DNA from: Acidimicrobiia bacterium
GTDB taxonomy: Bacteria; Actinomycetota; Acidimicrobiia; Acidimicrobiales; MedAcidi-G1
Length of the DNA stretch: 64,000 bases
Reading direction: 5' to 3'
Assembly (NCBI GenBank): GCA_012959995.1
Contig: DUCC01000022.1
Coordinates: 16,580 to 80,579, forward strand
Both the position numbers and the translations under genes were made by a program. Numbering within the stretch: the first letter of the stretch is position 1; each line of letters opens with the position of its first letter. This document shows, one piece after another, positions 34,187 to 43,057 of the stretch. The notes beneath the pieces were generated by a model. That model had not been told where the DNA came from. It saw only the letters and a program-made list of their open reading frames with translations, and made no database searches.

Positions 34187-34883
34187 CCGCGATGCCTAAC
34201 AAACTGCCGACCAGGTAAGTAGCGCCACAGGCCCCACTGGTTACCAAAACTTGGCGTAACACGGTACGCCACATGGAGCGTTCGGTAAGCCACGCCAAGA
34301 GCCCTCCTACCCCTGCCGAAGCCCCTATTCCCAAGCCCACGGAGGCTTCAACGGCCCAAGACCCTGCGCCAAATATCCAGGGGGCAAGCGGGATAAACGC
34401 TCCGATTACAAAAGCGGCGAAGCTCGTCAGGGCTGCTCCGATGGGGTCACCTACTTGGGAAGGGTCAACGCCGAGTTCTTCTCGAGCGTGGATTTCTAAC
34501 GCCACTTCGGGGTCGGTCATCAACTCTCGAGCCACTGTTTCGGCGTGCTCTGCGCTCAGTCCTCTTTCTTGATAGATGGCGGCCAGTTCAGCGATCTCAA
34601 ATTCTGGGTTTTCGGCCAAGGAAACTCGTTCGATGGCTAATTCGCGTTCTACTAATTCCGCTTGGGCTTTGAGCGAAACGTATTCTCCGGCGGCCATAGA
34701 AATAGCCCCGGCGAGTAGCCCCGATACTCCAGCGACCCGCACCATGGAGGGGTCTGCGCTGGCTCCGGCGATGCCGAGGATAAGCGCCACGTTGGAGACC
34801 AATCCGTCACTTACCCCAAACACGGCAGCACGTTCAATGCCGCCTTGTACGTTGCGGTGACGATGGACCATTGATGAACTCAT
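34179..34883 (-). CDS. VIT1/CCC1-family iron/manganese transporter
   Basis: A 234-residue membrane protein of the VIT1/CCC1 family. Helix 1 contains FGVSDGLVSNVALILGIAGA and helix 2 SGLLAGAISMAAGEYVS. A Glu-rich cytosolic helical region (AELVERELAIERVSLAENPEFEIAELAAIYQERGLS) provides metal binding, then LTSFAAFVIGAFIPLAPW follows. It probably moves Fe2+ or Mn2+ out of the cytosol. The ATG follows TAGATT by 6 nt. It is adjacent to the CDF gene, tail to tail, giving a metal-transport pair. Confidence 0.9.
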   Translation of the reverse strand: MSSSMVHRHRNVQGGIERAAVFGVSDGLVSNVALILGIAGASADPSMVRVAGVSGLLAGAISMAAGEYVSLKAQAELVERELAIERVSLAENPEFEIAELAAIYQERGLSAEHAETVARELMTDPEVALEIHAREELGVDPSQVGDPIGAALTSFAAFVIGAFIPLAPWIFGAGSWAVEASVGLGIGASAGVGGLLAWLTERSMWRTVLRQVLVTSGACGATYLVGSLLGIAVS

Positions 34884-34907
34884 AAGGTAAATCTAGCGGA
34901 GCGAGCG

Positions 34908-35801
34908 TTACTCAGCGGGCCGTGTGGTCATCCAAGCGCCAACTATTAGCGTGCCGGACCCCACCAGTTGCCAGGTTTGCAGGGTCTCATCTAACAGAAA
35001 AAGACCCAAGACTATGGCTACCACCGGAACGAGGTAGGTGACGATTGACATGCGAACCGCTCCTACTCGACCGGTCAAGGTGGCCGCCGCTACAAAAGCA
35101 AAACCCGTGCCTCCTACTCCCAAAATAAGGTTGCTGACCACGGCATCTACCGCCCACGTTGAATCCAGCAGGCCAACGATTCCATAGGGAGTGACCGCCA
35201 CAACCGCTACCGCCAAGGCACGAGACAACACGGCCAGCGACCCGTACTTTCTTTGCAGGGGCCCAGCGATGTGTACCGCTACCCCGTAAGACGAAACAGC
35301 TACCACCACTAAAATAACTCCCAAAGCGGTGGTGGTGTCTCCTGAGGCGGCGGGTAAGCCGATCATGAGAATGCCAAGAATCCCCACCGCTACGCCGGTT
35401 AATTGTTTTCGATGGGTGGGGGTGTTGAACACGGTGGCCCCGACCATTACCGCCATGACCGGCATCGCGCTGTTGAGCATGCCGGTCAGCGACGAGTTAA
35501 TCCATTGTTGTGCTATCGGAAACAAAGTGAGCGGGAAAGCCATCCAGGTTACGCCGAGGAGCAACAGTTTTTTGTGGTCTGTGGCTTCTACTGGGCGCCG
35601 TGAGGCGGGGAACACCATGATGGTGCAAAAGCCAAAGAGCACCCGCAGCCAGGTAATCAGTCCGGGGTGTTCTGCCCTTAGAGCAATATCGGTGAAATAA
35701 AACGAGGAACCCCAAATGCCCGCGGCGGCTAAAAGGAGCAGCCAGTCGAACCCAGCAAATGGTTGATTTTCTGCAGAATCTTTTACCGGAGCGCTCGCCA
35801 T
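34908..35801 (-). CDS. EamA/DMT-superfamily transporter
   Basis: A 297-residue protein with ten hydrophobic helices arranged as two EamA repeats (about 19-145 and 155-290). Landmarks are GIWGSSFYFTDIALR near the start and VPVVAIVLGLFLLDETLQTWQLVGSGTLIVGAW at the end. Members export metabolites such as amino acids; the substrate is not predictable. TAGCGT lies 7 nt before the ATG. It is divergent from the lipase gene. Confidence 0.88.
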   Translation of the reverse strand: MASAPVKDSAENQPFAGFDWLLLLAAAGIWGSSFYFTDIALRAEHPGLITWLRVLFGFCTIMVFPASRRPVEATDHKKLLLLGVTWMAFPLTLFPIAQQWINSSLTGMLNSAMPVMAVMVGATVFNTPTHRKQLTGVAVGILGILMIGLPAASGDTTTALGVILVVVAVSSYGVAVHIAGPLQRKYGSLAVLSRALAVAVVAVTPYGIVGLLDSTWAVDAVVSNLILGVGGTGFAFVAAATLTGRVGAVRMSIVTYLVPVVAIVLGLFLLDETLQTWQLVGSGTLIVGAWMTTRPAE

Positions 35802-35859
35802 TGTCCGAACGCTATCTACCCAATAACTAACTCAGGCTATTTATCTGGCACACTAGGTG

Positions 35860-37173
35860 ATGAAAAAAATTACTTACCCATCTATCTTTTTAGCCTTTGC
35901 CTTAGTGGCGGGTGCGTGTGGGAATACAGAAGTTTCCGTCGCCCCTACGACCACTGCCGCTCCAACCACTACGACCGTCGCCCCTACGACCACTGCCGCT
36001 CCAACCACTACGACCGTCGCCCCTACGACCACTGCCGCTCCAGCCACTACGACCGTCGCCCCTACGACCACTGCCGCTCCTCGCAGTGTTCAAATTCAGG
36101 CTTCTGACGATGAGGCAGTTTTGGGCGCCATCTTGGCATCTGAAGAAATCAATTTTGGGTCAGATGACACCCTCGGTTGGAACATCACTTACCGTTCGCA
36201 GTCAGTGACCGGTGAACCTATTGAGGTTACTGGGACTATTTTAGCCTCTGCCGAAGCTGCCGATGGACCTCGCCCGGTGCTTTCCATTACGCACGGAACC
36301 ACCGGCATGGCCGATCAGTGCGCTCCTTCTTTATCGTTTGCGGACGCAGAGGTTGACTCGTACTTTCTTGAACTGCTGAACCCGCTTTTAGCCAAAGGGT
36401 GGATACTGGTAGCCACCGACTACGAAGGGATGGGCGGGCCGGGGCTCCACCCTTACATGGTGGGTGAAAGCGAAGCCCAAGGCGCTTTTGACATTGTGCG
36501 TGCGGCACAAACCATTCCGGAACTTAACGCCACCGGCCCGTTGGTGGTATGGGGCCACTCGCAAGGCGGTCATGCGGCGATGCACGTGGCAGAACGGTGG
36601 CAAGAGATTGCCCCCGAACTTGACTTAGTAGGGGTGGGCGCTGGTGCTCCCCCCAGCCAAATGGGTCTCTTGAAAGACTTCCTTACTGGTAGCGATTTTC
36701 AAGGATATTTAGTCATGGTGGCTGCTGGTTTGGCCACCGCTTACCCAGATCTTGACCTCTCCACGGTCATCAGCGCTGACTACTTTGGCCTCCTTGACGA
36801 ACTCGAAAAGGGCTGCACGGGCCATATTTTTGAAGTCTTTAACCCGATCGCTTACGACGATTTTGTTGCTGTAGACGACATTTTTGCTCTCCCCGAATGG
36901 AACGCTCGCCTCATTGAGAACGACACCAATCAACTCCCCAACCAAACCCCGGTCCTTATCTTGCACGGCGATGCCGACGAACAGATCCCAGTTATTAGCA
37001 GCGAGTGGCTCCTTGACCAGCTCTGCGCTCTTGATGGTCACCAAGCTTTAGAACGACGGGTTTACCCAGGGTTTGGGCATTCCGCTGCGGTGGGCGCTTA
37101 CTGGTCAGAACTGATTGAATGGCTTGACCAGCGCATTGCTGGCCAGCCGGCTACTGACCAGTGCCCGGCTTAG
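35860..37173 (+). CDS. Secreted lipase/esterase lipoprotein with Thr-Ala-Pro stalk
   Basis: A 437-residue lipoprotein. The signal peptide ends in VAGAC (lipobox). A stalk of repeated VAPTTTAAPTTTT follows, then an alpha/beta hydrolase of the secretory lipase type. The nucleophile elbow is GHSQGG; the acid is probably in LHGDADEQIPV and the His in GFGHSAAV. STHGTTG-like residues near ITHGTTGMADQC form the oxyanion region. It is anchored outside the membrane to act on esters. ATG 35860 was chosen over the GTG one codon earlier. The 3' end overlaps the aquaporin gene by 4 nt. Confidence 0.85.
   Translation: MKKITYPSIFLAFALVAGACGNTEVSVAPTTTAAPTTTTVAPTTTAAPTTTTVAPTTTAAPATTTVAPTTTAAPRSVQIQASDDEAVLGAILASEEINFGSDDTLGWNITYRSQSVTGEPIEVTGTILASAEAADGPRPVLSITHGTTGMADQCAPSLSFADAEVDSYFLELLNPLLAKGWILVATDYEGMGGPGLHPYMVGESEAQGAFDIVRAAQTIPELNATGPLVVWGHSQGGHAAMHVAERWQEIAPELDLVGVGAGAPPSQMGLLKDFLTGSDFQGYLVMVAAGLATAYPDLDLSTVISADYFGLLDELEKGCTGHIFEVFNPIAYDDFVAVDDIFALPEWNARLIENDTNQLPNQTPVLILHGDADEQIPVISSEWLLDQLCALDGHQALERRVYPGFGHSAAVGAYWSELIEWLDQRIAGQPATDQCPA
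35938..36080. repeat. 39-bp tandem repeat, about 3.7 copies, coding the lipase stalk
   Basis: Each 39-bp unit encodes VAPTTTAAPTTTT; the third has one Thr to Ala change (ACC to GCC region) and the last is partial. The DNA units are almost identical, pointing to recent slippage expansion. In frame, so copy number can vary without loss of the gene. Confidence 0.92.
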
Positions 37174-37838
37174 TCTTGTTGCGGAAACAGTTGGCGGATT
37201 AACGCTATTGCTATCGCTACCCCTACCAGTTGCATAGCAATAAACATGGGGGCCGAACTGCAGGCGATCCCGGCAAAGGTGTCAGACAAGGTACGGGCCA
37301 CGGTGACGGCGGGGTTGGCGAAACTGGTAGATGAGGTGAAGTAATACGCCCCACCGATGTAGGCGCCGACCACATATGGAATGGCCGACAAACGAGCGGT
37401 TCGCACCAAACTAAACACCACCAGCAAGAGCCCTACGGTGGCTACTACTTCAGAAAGCCAAAGGTTGCTGCCGGTGCGTTCGGTGGTTGACCACACTACG
37501 GCGGGCAGGTCGAACATAAGGTTGGCCAGCATTGAGCCGATGGCTCCGCCCACTACTTGGGCGACCACCATGGGAGCCACTTGGCGCCCTTCTCGATGGC
37601 CGAGCGCCCATGCGCCAAGGGTGACTGCTGGGTTGAAGTCAGCGGAGATGGTGCCAAATATTGAGATGATGGCCACCAGTACCCCGGCGGTAGCGGCGGC
37701 GTTTTGAAAGAGTTGCAGCCCTACGTCGTTGGGTGAGAGTCGTTGGGCCATAATGCCCGAACCGACCACGCCGATGAGCAAAAACATAGTGCCGACGCCC
37801 TCGGCGAGCAGGGTGCGCCGAAAGGCGGAAGTGTTCAT
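37170..37838 (-). CDS. MIP-family channel (aquaporin/glycerol-arsenite type)
   Basis: A 222-residue MIP protein with six helices and both NPA boxes (DFNPAVTLGAW and FANPAVTVARTLSDTFAG). The second box is followed by Val-Thr-Val-Ala-Arg, as in many small aquaporins. Relatives conduct water, glycerol or undissociated arsenite. It is the last gene of the leuB-ilvE-cimA run and overlaps cimA by 4 nt, an unusual setting. A link to arsenic is possible given the arsenate reductase-like genes in the window, but nothing places them together. Confidence 0.87.
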   Translation of the reverse strand: MNTSAFRRTLLAEGVGTMFLLIGVVGSGIMAQRLSPNDVGLQLFQNAAATAGVLVAIISIFGTISADFNPAVTLGAWALGHREGRQVAPMVVAQVVGGAIGSMLANLMFDLPAVVWSTTERTGSNLWLSEVVATVGLLLVVFSLVRTARLSAIPYVVGAYIGGAYYFTSSTSFANPAVTVARTLSDTFAGIACSSAPMFIAMQLVGVAIAIALIRQLFPQQD

Positions 37839-39454
37839 AGTTTGTTTTCTTCCTTCAAGAGTCCGTAAACCATGGAGTCGGCCAAGGCTTGCCAGGAGGC
37901 TTCAATAATGTTTTCTGACACGCCGATGGTGGTCCAGGTGTCTTCGCCGTTGGTGGTATCGAGCAGCACTCGGGTGACGGCGCCGGTGCCTCGCCCGGTT
38001 TCTAGCACCCGTACTTTGAAGTCGGTGAGCCGCAAAGTGTCTATGGCCGAGTAGCGGTCACCGAGGGCACTGCGTAAAGCCGCATCGAGAGCATTTACTG
38101 GACCGTTGCCGCTTCCGGTAGCGGTCACCGATTGTTGATCTAAAGTTATGGTCACGGTGGCTTCGGTTTCTACTTCTACCGCTACGTCGTTCCATGCTCG
38201 GCTTCCGCTTCCTGAATGATGACCAACCTGCACGGAGAAAGATTCCAGTTGAAAGAACTCTTGTTCCCAACCGCCAGCGGCCCGCATCAAAAGTTCTAAC
38301 GAGGCGTCGGCTGCTTCGAAGTGGTAGCCCCGATATTCGAGGTCTTTAAGCGTTTCTACTACTTCGCCCAGGACTTCGGTTTCTAAGTTGAGGCCCAGTT
38401 GTTCGGCCCGTAGGGCAATGGTGGCTCGTCCGGCCATTTCGGAAACCAAGAACCGGGTGCCGTTTCCAACCAGGTCGGGGTCAATGTGTTCGTAGGCGTC
38501 GGGGCGACGGGCAATAGCGCTGGTGTGGAGCCCTGCTTTGTGGGCGAAGGCGGTGGACCCGGCGTAGGGCTGTTGTGGGTCGGCGGCAAAGTTGGCTACT
38601 TCGGCCACGTGATGGGCCACCGAGGTGATTTCTTTTAAGTGTCCTTCGGGCAAAGTTTCTATGCCCAGTTTGAGGCTGAGGTTGGCGATGACCGGTATCA
38701 GGTCGCAGTTCCCTACTCGTTCGCCATAGCCGTTGATGGTGCCCTGTACTTGGGTGGCGCCGGCCTTGACCCCGATCATGGTGTTGGCAATGGCGCAACC
38801 GGTGTCGTTATGAAAGTGCACGCCTATGGGGGTCGAGAATTTGGCTACTACCTCGGTCACCGTGCGCTCTACTTCGTCGGGCAGCGTTCCGCCGTTGGTG
38901 TCGCAAATAACCAAGCAGTCGGCGCCGGCGTCGACAGCACCTTGCAAGACGTCTAAAGCAAACGTTGGGTTGGCTCGGTAGCCGTCAAAAAAGTGTTCGG
39001 CATCAAAGAACACTTCGAGGCCTTGTTCTTTTAAGTACCGAATGGAGTCGGCCACCATGGCCACCCCTTCTTCCAGGGTGGTGCGTAGCGCTTCGGTTAC
39101 GTGATAGTCCCAGGACTTCCCCACGATGCACACCGTTTGAGTGCCCGAGGCCACCAAGTTGGCCAGGGTGGGGTCGTTTTTTGCTTCGCCGTTTACGCGG
39201 CGGGTAGAGCCGAAAGCCACCAAACGAGATTGTTTGAGGTTCAATTCGGTTTTAGCCCGCTCAAAAAACTCTACGTCTTTGGGGTTGGCGCCCGGCCAAC
39301 CACCTTCGATGTAGTGCACGCCCAGACGGTCGAGTTGCTCGGCGATACGCAGTTTGTCGTCCACGGTGAACGAGATGCCTTCCAGTTGAGCACCGTCGCG
39401 CAGCGTGGTGTCGTAGATATCTACGGCCTTTGGGGTGCCCCCGGGGTTAGGCAT
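37835..39454 (-). CDS. cimA: (R)-citramalate synthase
   Basis: A 539-residue enzyme of the LeuA/CimA family that joins pyruvate and acetyl-CoA to form citramalate, a threonine-independent route to 2-ketobutyrate and isoleucine. The catalytic TIM barrel shows YDTTLRDGAQLEGISF, metal ligands in GVHFHNDTG and GTINGYGERVGNCDL. A C-terminal LeuA-type regulatory domain (about 400-539) probably binds isoleucine. The start overlaps ilvE by 8 nt. With leuB and ilvE upstream and an Ile/Leu leader peptide before them, the pathway role is consistent. Confidence 0.93.
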   Translation of the reverse strand: MPNPGGTPKAVDIYDTTLRDGAQLEGISFTVDDKLRIAEQLDRLGVHYIEGGWPGANPKDVEFFERAKTELNLKQSRLVAFGSTRRVNGEAKNDPTLANLVASGTQTVCIVGKSWDYHVTEALRTTLEEGVAMVADSIRYLKEQGLEVFFDAEHFFDGYRANPTFALDVLQGAVDAGADCLVICDTNGGTLPDEVERTVTEVVAKFSTPIGVHFHNDTGCAIANTMIGVKAGATQVQGTINGYGERVGNCDLIPVIANLSLKLGIETLPEGHLKEITSVAHHVAEVANFAADPQQPYAGSTAFAHKAGLHTSAIARRPDAYEHIDPDLVGNGTRFLVSEMAGRATIALRAEQLGLNLETEVLGEVVETLKDLEYRGYHFEAADASLELLMRAAGGWEQEFFQLESFSVQVGHHSGSGSRAWNDVAVEVETEATVTITLDQQSVTATGSGNGPVNALDAALRSALGDRYSAIDTLRLTDFKVRVLETGRGTGAVTRVLLDTTNGEDTWTTIGVSENIIEASWQALADSMVYGLLKEENKL

Positions 39455-40367
39455 TTACGTAGTCGTTCCATTCAGTGTATTGAGGGCTTTGGCCGCGTAC
39501 TGCAGCAAAGTAGCCTTCTTGGATGACTTGGGTGATGGGCCCTGGGTCGCCGATTTCTCGGTCATCAACTGAGCGGATGGGTACTACTTCTGCTGCGGTG
39601 CCCGAAACAAATGCTTCGTCAGCGATGTAAAGGTCGCTGCGCAAAATGTTGCCTTGGCTGTAGGGAATGCCGAGGTCTTCGGCGATACGTCGCACTGTTT
39701 TTTGGGTGATGCCTTCTAACGCTCCGGCCGAGGTGGGTGGGGTCACGATGCCTCCATCTCGGACTACGAACAGGTTTTCGCCGGTACATTCAGAAACATA
39801 GCCCTGAGGTGACAGCAAGATGGCTTCGTCGTAGCCGGCTTTTATGGCTTGCACTTTGGCCATTTGCGAGTTGATGTAGTGGCCGCAGCCTTTGGCGGCG
39901 GGTGGCATGGCGTTGGGGTCGTGGCGTTGCCAGGAGGAGATCATCATGCGCACGCCATTTTTTACCCCGTCGTCGCCCAGGTAGGAGCCCCATGGCCAGC
40001 AGGCGATGGAAACGTCAACGGAGCAGGGCAAGGGGTTGAGGCCCATCTCGCCGTACCCGAGGTAGGCCAGAGGGCGGATGTAGCAGGAGGAAAAGCCGTT
40101 GACTCGTACTGTTTCCAAGGTGGCTTCAACGAGTTGGTCGACTGTCCAGGGGATGTCGATGAAAAGTATTTTGGCCGATTGAAACAATCGTTCAATGTGC
40201 GGCCGAAGTTGAAAAATGGCTGGGCCTCGGTCGGTTTCGTAGGCACGGATGCCTTCAAAAACGCCGTTGCCGTAGTGCAAAGTGTGGGTGAGGACATGCA
40301 CCGTGGCGTCGTCCCAATTTACCAGCTCACCATTCATCCATATTTTGTCTGCTTTTTCGAGGGGCAT
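39447..40367 (-). CDS. ilvE: Branched-chain amino acid aminotransferase
   Basis: A 306-residue fold-type IV PLP aminotransferase. The Schiff-base lysine is Lys159 (AAKGCGHYINS), followed by GYDEAILLSPQGYVSECTGENLF, with GVFEGIRAY near the N-terminus. It makes Leu, Ile and Val from their 2-oxo acids. It lies between leuB (29 nt upstream) and cimA (8-nt overlap), so it is part of the attenuator-controlled operon. The length and all motifs are normal. Confidence 0.96.
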   Translation of the reverse strand: MPLEKADKIWMNGELVNWDDATVHVLTHTLHYGNGVFEGIRAYETDRGPAIFQLRPHIERLFQSAKILFIDIPWTVDQLVEATLETVRVNGFSSCYIRPLAYLGYGEMGLNPLPCSVDVSIACWPWGSYLGDDGVKNGVRMMISSWQRHDPNAMPPAAKGCGHYINSQMAKVQAIKAGYDEAILLSPQGYVSECTGENLFVVRDGGIVTPPTSAGALEGITQKTVRRIAEDLGIPYSQGNILRSDLYIADEAFVSGTAAEVVPIRSVDDREIGDPGPITQVIQEGYFAAVRGQSPQYTEWNDYVNA

Positions 40368-40395
40368 GTGCTTTTCTTTCTCTTGAGATTTGGGG

Positions 40396-41376
40396 TTAGT
40401 GAACTCGTTGGGCTATTGCGTCGCCGATGGCTACGGTGCCTTCGACTTGGGTTTCTGGGTCAGCGCAGGCTGCTCTAATGTTTTTCGCGGCAACTGTTTC
40501 ACCGAGGAAGTCCAGCATCATGGCGCCCGACAAGATGGCGGCCGTGGGGTTGGCGATGCCTTGTCCGGTGATGTCGGGGGCTGAGCCATGAACGGGTTCG
40601 AACATGGAGGGGCTGGTGCGGTCTGGGTTGAGGTTGGCGGAGGCTGCTAAGCCGATGCCTCCGGCTACCGCTCCCCCGAGGTCGGTGAGGATGTCGCCAA
40701 ACAAGTTGTCGGTCACGATGACGTCGTATTGTTCGGGTGCTTGCACAAAATGGATGCAGGCCGCATCAATATGGTTGTAGGCCGTTTCTACGTTGGGGTA
40801 TTCGGCGGCGACTTCGTTGAAGGTGCGTTCCCAGAGGTCGCCGGAAAAGGTCAACACGTTGGTTTTGTGTACCAAGGTGAGGTGTCCTCGGCGGCTCGCT
40901 GCAAGGTCGAAAGCAAAACGGATGCAGCGTTCGGCACCCCGGCGGGTGTTAACTGACCCTTGGGTGGCTATTTCGTGTGGAGTGTTTTTGCGTAAGAATC
41001 CGCCTTCGCCGGCGTAGGTGCCTTCGGTGTTTTCGCGCACGACTTGAAAGTCAATATTTTTTTCTGAAAAAAGAAATGGTCGAAGGTTGATGTAGAGGTC
41101 AAGCTCGAAACGCATTTTGAGCAGCAACCCGCGCTCGATGAGCCCTGGGGGCACTGCTGGTGTCCCTACTGCTCCGAGGTAAAGGGCATCGAGGCTGCGC
41201 CATTCTTCGATAATACTGTCGGGCAGAACCGTGCCGTCGCGGCCGTAGCGTTCCCCACCGAGGTCGTAGTCCACGGTGTCTAGGGTGACACCAGCCGCGC
41301 TGATTACCTTGAGTCCTTCGGCTATGACCTCGGGGCCAATGCCGTCACCGCCGATGATTCCTATGCGATGTGCCAC
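40396..41376 (-). CDS. leuB: 3-isopropylmalate dehydrogenase
   Basis: A 326-residue decarboxylating dehydrogenase of the isocitrate/isopropylmalate family, with [19 protein letters not shown], the [13 protein letters not shown] loop, and [20 protein letters not shown] (metal site). Placement with ilvE and cimA favours isopropylmalate (or the homologous methylmalate) as substrate over isocitrate or tartrate. It starts at GTG 41376 with AGGAG close upstream. It is the first gene after the leader attenuator. Confidence 0.92.
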   Translation of the reverse strand: MAHRIGIIGGDGIGPEVIAEGLKVISAAGVTLDTVDYDLGGERYGRDGTVLPDSIIEEWRSLDALYLGAVGTPAVPPGLIERGLLLKMRFELDLYINLRPFLFSEKNIDFQVVRENTEGTYAGEGGFLRKNTPHEIATQGSVNTRRGAERCIRFAFDLAASRRGHLTLVHKTNVLTFSGDLWERTFNEVAAEYPNVETAYNHIDAACIHFVQAPEQYDVIVTDNLFGDILTDLGGAVAGGIGLAASANLNPDRTSPSMFEPVHGSAPDITGQGIANPTAAILSGAMMLDFLGETVAAKNIRAACADPETQVEGTVAIGDAIAQRVH

Positions 41377-41426
41377 TTGCTTGCTCCTGTTTGCTGGTTG
41401 TCGTTTTGTTGAATCCGAGGGTAAAG

Positions 41427-41479
41427 AAAAAACCGCCCACTAAGTGGACGGTCGAAGCGCACACCAAAAGGCGTGCGCT
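41427..41479 (-). terminator. Attenuator: two hairpins, the second a T-rich terminator
   Basis: On the coding strand, hairpin 1 (41456-41479) pairs AGCGCACGCC with GGTGTGCGCT across TTTT and begins within the leader stop codon. Hairpin 2 (41433-41451) pairs CCGTCCAC with GTGGGCGG across TTA and is followed by a TTTTTT run. A ribosome paused on the Ile codons of the leader would cover the 5' half of hairpin 1. A clear antiterminator was not found by eye. Confidence 0.8.
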
Positions 41480-41513
41480 ACAAAATAATAATTACCGACG
41501 GTGTTTTGTTCAT
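41478..41513 (-). CDS. Branched-chain amino acid leader peptide (MNKTPSVIIIL)
   Basis: An 11-codon ORF ending in Val-Ile-Ile-Ile-Leu then TAG, directly before hairpin 1 of the attenuator and 101 nt before leuB. Three consecutive Ile codons plus Leu and Val are the hallmark of leader peptides that sense charged branched-chain tRNAs. The ATG lies 7 nt after TACACT, so translation begins essentially at the mRNA 5' end. Confidence 0.85.
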   Translation of the reverse strand: MNKTPSVIIIL

Positions 41514-41520
41514 GGTGAAG

Positions 41521-41551
41521 AGTGTAGCAAGTCGCCCCCCGGGGCAGTCAA
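41521..41551 (-). promoter_or_regulatory. Promoter of the leuB-ilvE-cimA leader
   Basis: On the coding strand TTGACT (41546-41551) and TACACT (41521-41526) are separated by 19 nt, slightly long but otherwise close to a housekeeping promoter. The start codon of the leader peptide follows the -10 by 7 nt. Confidence 0.65.
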
Positions 41552-41612
41552 ATGGATAACGATCGCTTCAAAGGAACGTGGCGTAACCTCTTCCGAGGGC
41601 TACCATCGCCGT

Positions 41613-42086
41613 ATGCCTCAGATACATCATCTTTCTCAACAAGCTCACGACCGTTTACTGGCCGAACTCACCGACCTGACCACTCGGGGGCGTATTGACA
41701 TTGCTCGTAAAATCGAAGCGGCTCGTGAACTTGGAGATCTTTCCGAAAACGGCGATTATCACGCTGCGAAAGAAGAAAAAGGAAAAATGGAGGGCCGCGT
41801 TATGCATCTTGAAAGCGTCCTTGAAGACTGCGAGATCGTGGAAAGCCCTGTAGGCCCGGTTGATGAGGTCACTACCGGGGTGACCGTTACAGTTCTTTAT
41901 GAGGGCGATGATGAGCCAGAACGCATGTTGGTTGGTTCTATCGAAGAGCAACGTGATGACATTGTCGTGGTTTCTCCTCGTTCTCCTTTGGGGGAAGTTC
42001 TTTTGGGGGCTTCGGTGGGTCAGGAAGTGACTTTTGCGGCGCCTAACGGTGATCTGCAGGTGCGAATCATCGGTATTGGCGAGTAA
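41613..42086 (+). CDS. greA: Transcription elongation factor GreA
   Basis: A 157-residue GreA that rescues backtracked RNA polymerase by stimulating transcript cleavage. The N-terminal coiled coil carries the acidic tip region ARELGDLSENGDYHAAKEE. The C-terminal FKBP-like domain ends the protein. The ATG follows TACCAT by 6 nt (leaderless pattern). An upstream frame extension crosses the divergent leader promoter and is unlikely. Three nucleotides separate it from the downstream hydrolase gene. Confidence 0.95.
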   Translation: MPQIHHLSQQAHDRLLAELTDLTTRGRIDIARKIEAARELGDLSENGDYHAAKEEKGKMEGRVMHLESVLEDCEIVESPVGPVDEVTTGVTVTVLYEGDDEPERMLVGSIEEQRDDIVVVSPRSPLGEVLLGASVGQEVTFAAPNGDLQVRIIGIGE

Positions 42087-42089
42087 TTC

Positions 42090-42965
42090 ATGCCGGCCGC
42101 TGCAACAGAATTGGCGGCCGCTCCGCCTTGGCGAACAATAGAGCTACCTTCGGGTCGTTCGCTTCGTGTACGAGATTCTGGTCCCTTGGTCACCGACCCA
42201 GATAAACCGGCGGTGGTGTTGCTGCATGGCTGGTCGGTGAACGCTGACCTTAATTGGTGTCGTTCTTATGAAGCGCTGGGTCGTGTGTCGCGTATTATTG
42301 CGTGGGACCACCACGGCCATGGCCAGCATGGTTTTCGAGGCCGCCGCCGTTTTTCTCTTGAGGGTTGCGCCGATGATGCGGCAGAGGTGATCGCTGCTTT
42401 GGGCGTGGACTCGGTTGTTGTTGTGGGATATTCCATGGGAGGTGCGGTGGCTCAACTGCTGGCTCGCCGCCATCCGGGCTTGGTGGAGGGTTTGGTTTTG
42501 TGCGCTACTGCTACACGTTTTGCTGAATCTTCTCGGGAAAAACGGGACCATCGGGTTATGAGTTTTTTGGCTCCTTTTGCTTTATTCTTTCCGGGTTTGA
42601 TGTGGAAACTTGTTGAGCGAATCACCGAATCTCGGGGCGGTGCTCTCGGCATTGGTGATCCAGAATTTGATGCTTGGGCTAATCAGGAGGTTAAGTCCGG
42701 GCAGTTGCATCGGATTTTAGAAGCAGGCGGGGCGCTTGGTGATTTTGATTCTTCTTCTTGGGTTGGTGACTTGGCCGTACCCACGGCGGTGGTTTCTTTT
42801 ACTGAAGACACCGTGGTGGCTCCTTTTCGCCAAGAGGCTCTTGTGGCTGCTCTTAGTGACCCGACAATTTTTGAGGTGCCAGCGGACCACGTGGGGTGCA
42901 CCACCCAGCCCAATCTTTTTGTGCCGGCCTTGTTGAGGGCACAAGCCGCGGTGTCTCAACCATGA
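42090..42965 (+). CDS. Alpha/beta hydrolase
   Basis: A 291-residue alpha/beta hydrolase. HGWSVNADLNW forms the oxyanion region, and the nucleophile elbow is GYSMGG. The acid probably lies in SFTEDTVV and the His in PADHVGC. The overall pattern resembles esterases or epoxide-hydrolase relatives; the substrate is unknown. It is 3 nt downstream of greA, and its stop overlaps a tiny membrane-protein gene by 4 nt. Confidence 0.85.
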   Translation: MPAAATELAAAPPWRTIELPSGRSLRVRDSGPLVTDPDKPAVVLLHGWSVNADLNWCRSYEALGRVSRIIAWDHHGHGQHGFRGRRRFSLEGCADDAAEVIAALGVDSVVVVGYSMGGAVAQLLARRHPGLVEGLVLCATATRFAESSREKRDHRVMSFLAPFALFFPGLMWKLVERITESRGGALGIGDPEFDAWANQEVKSGQLHRILEAGGALGDFDSSSWVGDLAVPTAVVSFTEDTVVAPFRQEALVAALSDPTIFEVPADHVGCTTQPNLFVPALLRAQAAVSQP

Positions 42966-43057
42966 GCAGTGCTCCGTGGTGGTGGAAAGTTTTGGTGGTG
43001 GCTGGAGGGGCTTTGCTGGCTTTAGCCATTGTGTACCCGACGCTTACCAGCGGTTAA
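42962..43057 (+). CDS. 31-residue single-pass membrane protein
   Basis: A short ORF starting ATGA-coupled to the hydrolase stop. The product MSSAPWWWKVLVVAGGALL continues LALAIVYPTLTSG, one hydrophobic helix after a Trp triplet. Coupling and the good helix argue that it is real, but it is very short. It overlaps the convergent Hsp70-like gene end by 4 nt. Confidence 0.5.
   Translation: MSSAPWWWKVLVVAGGALLALAIVYPTLTSG

Noticed and set aside
35938..36080. CRISPR array
   Set aside because: The units are contiguous, without spacers, in frame, and encode a Thr/Ala/Pro stalk of a lipoprotein.
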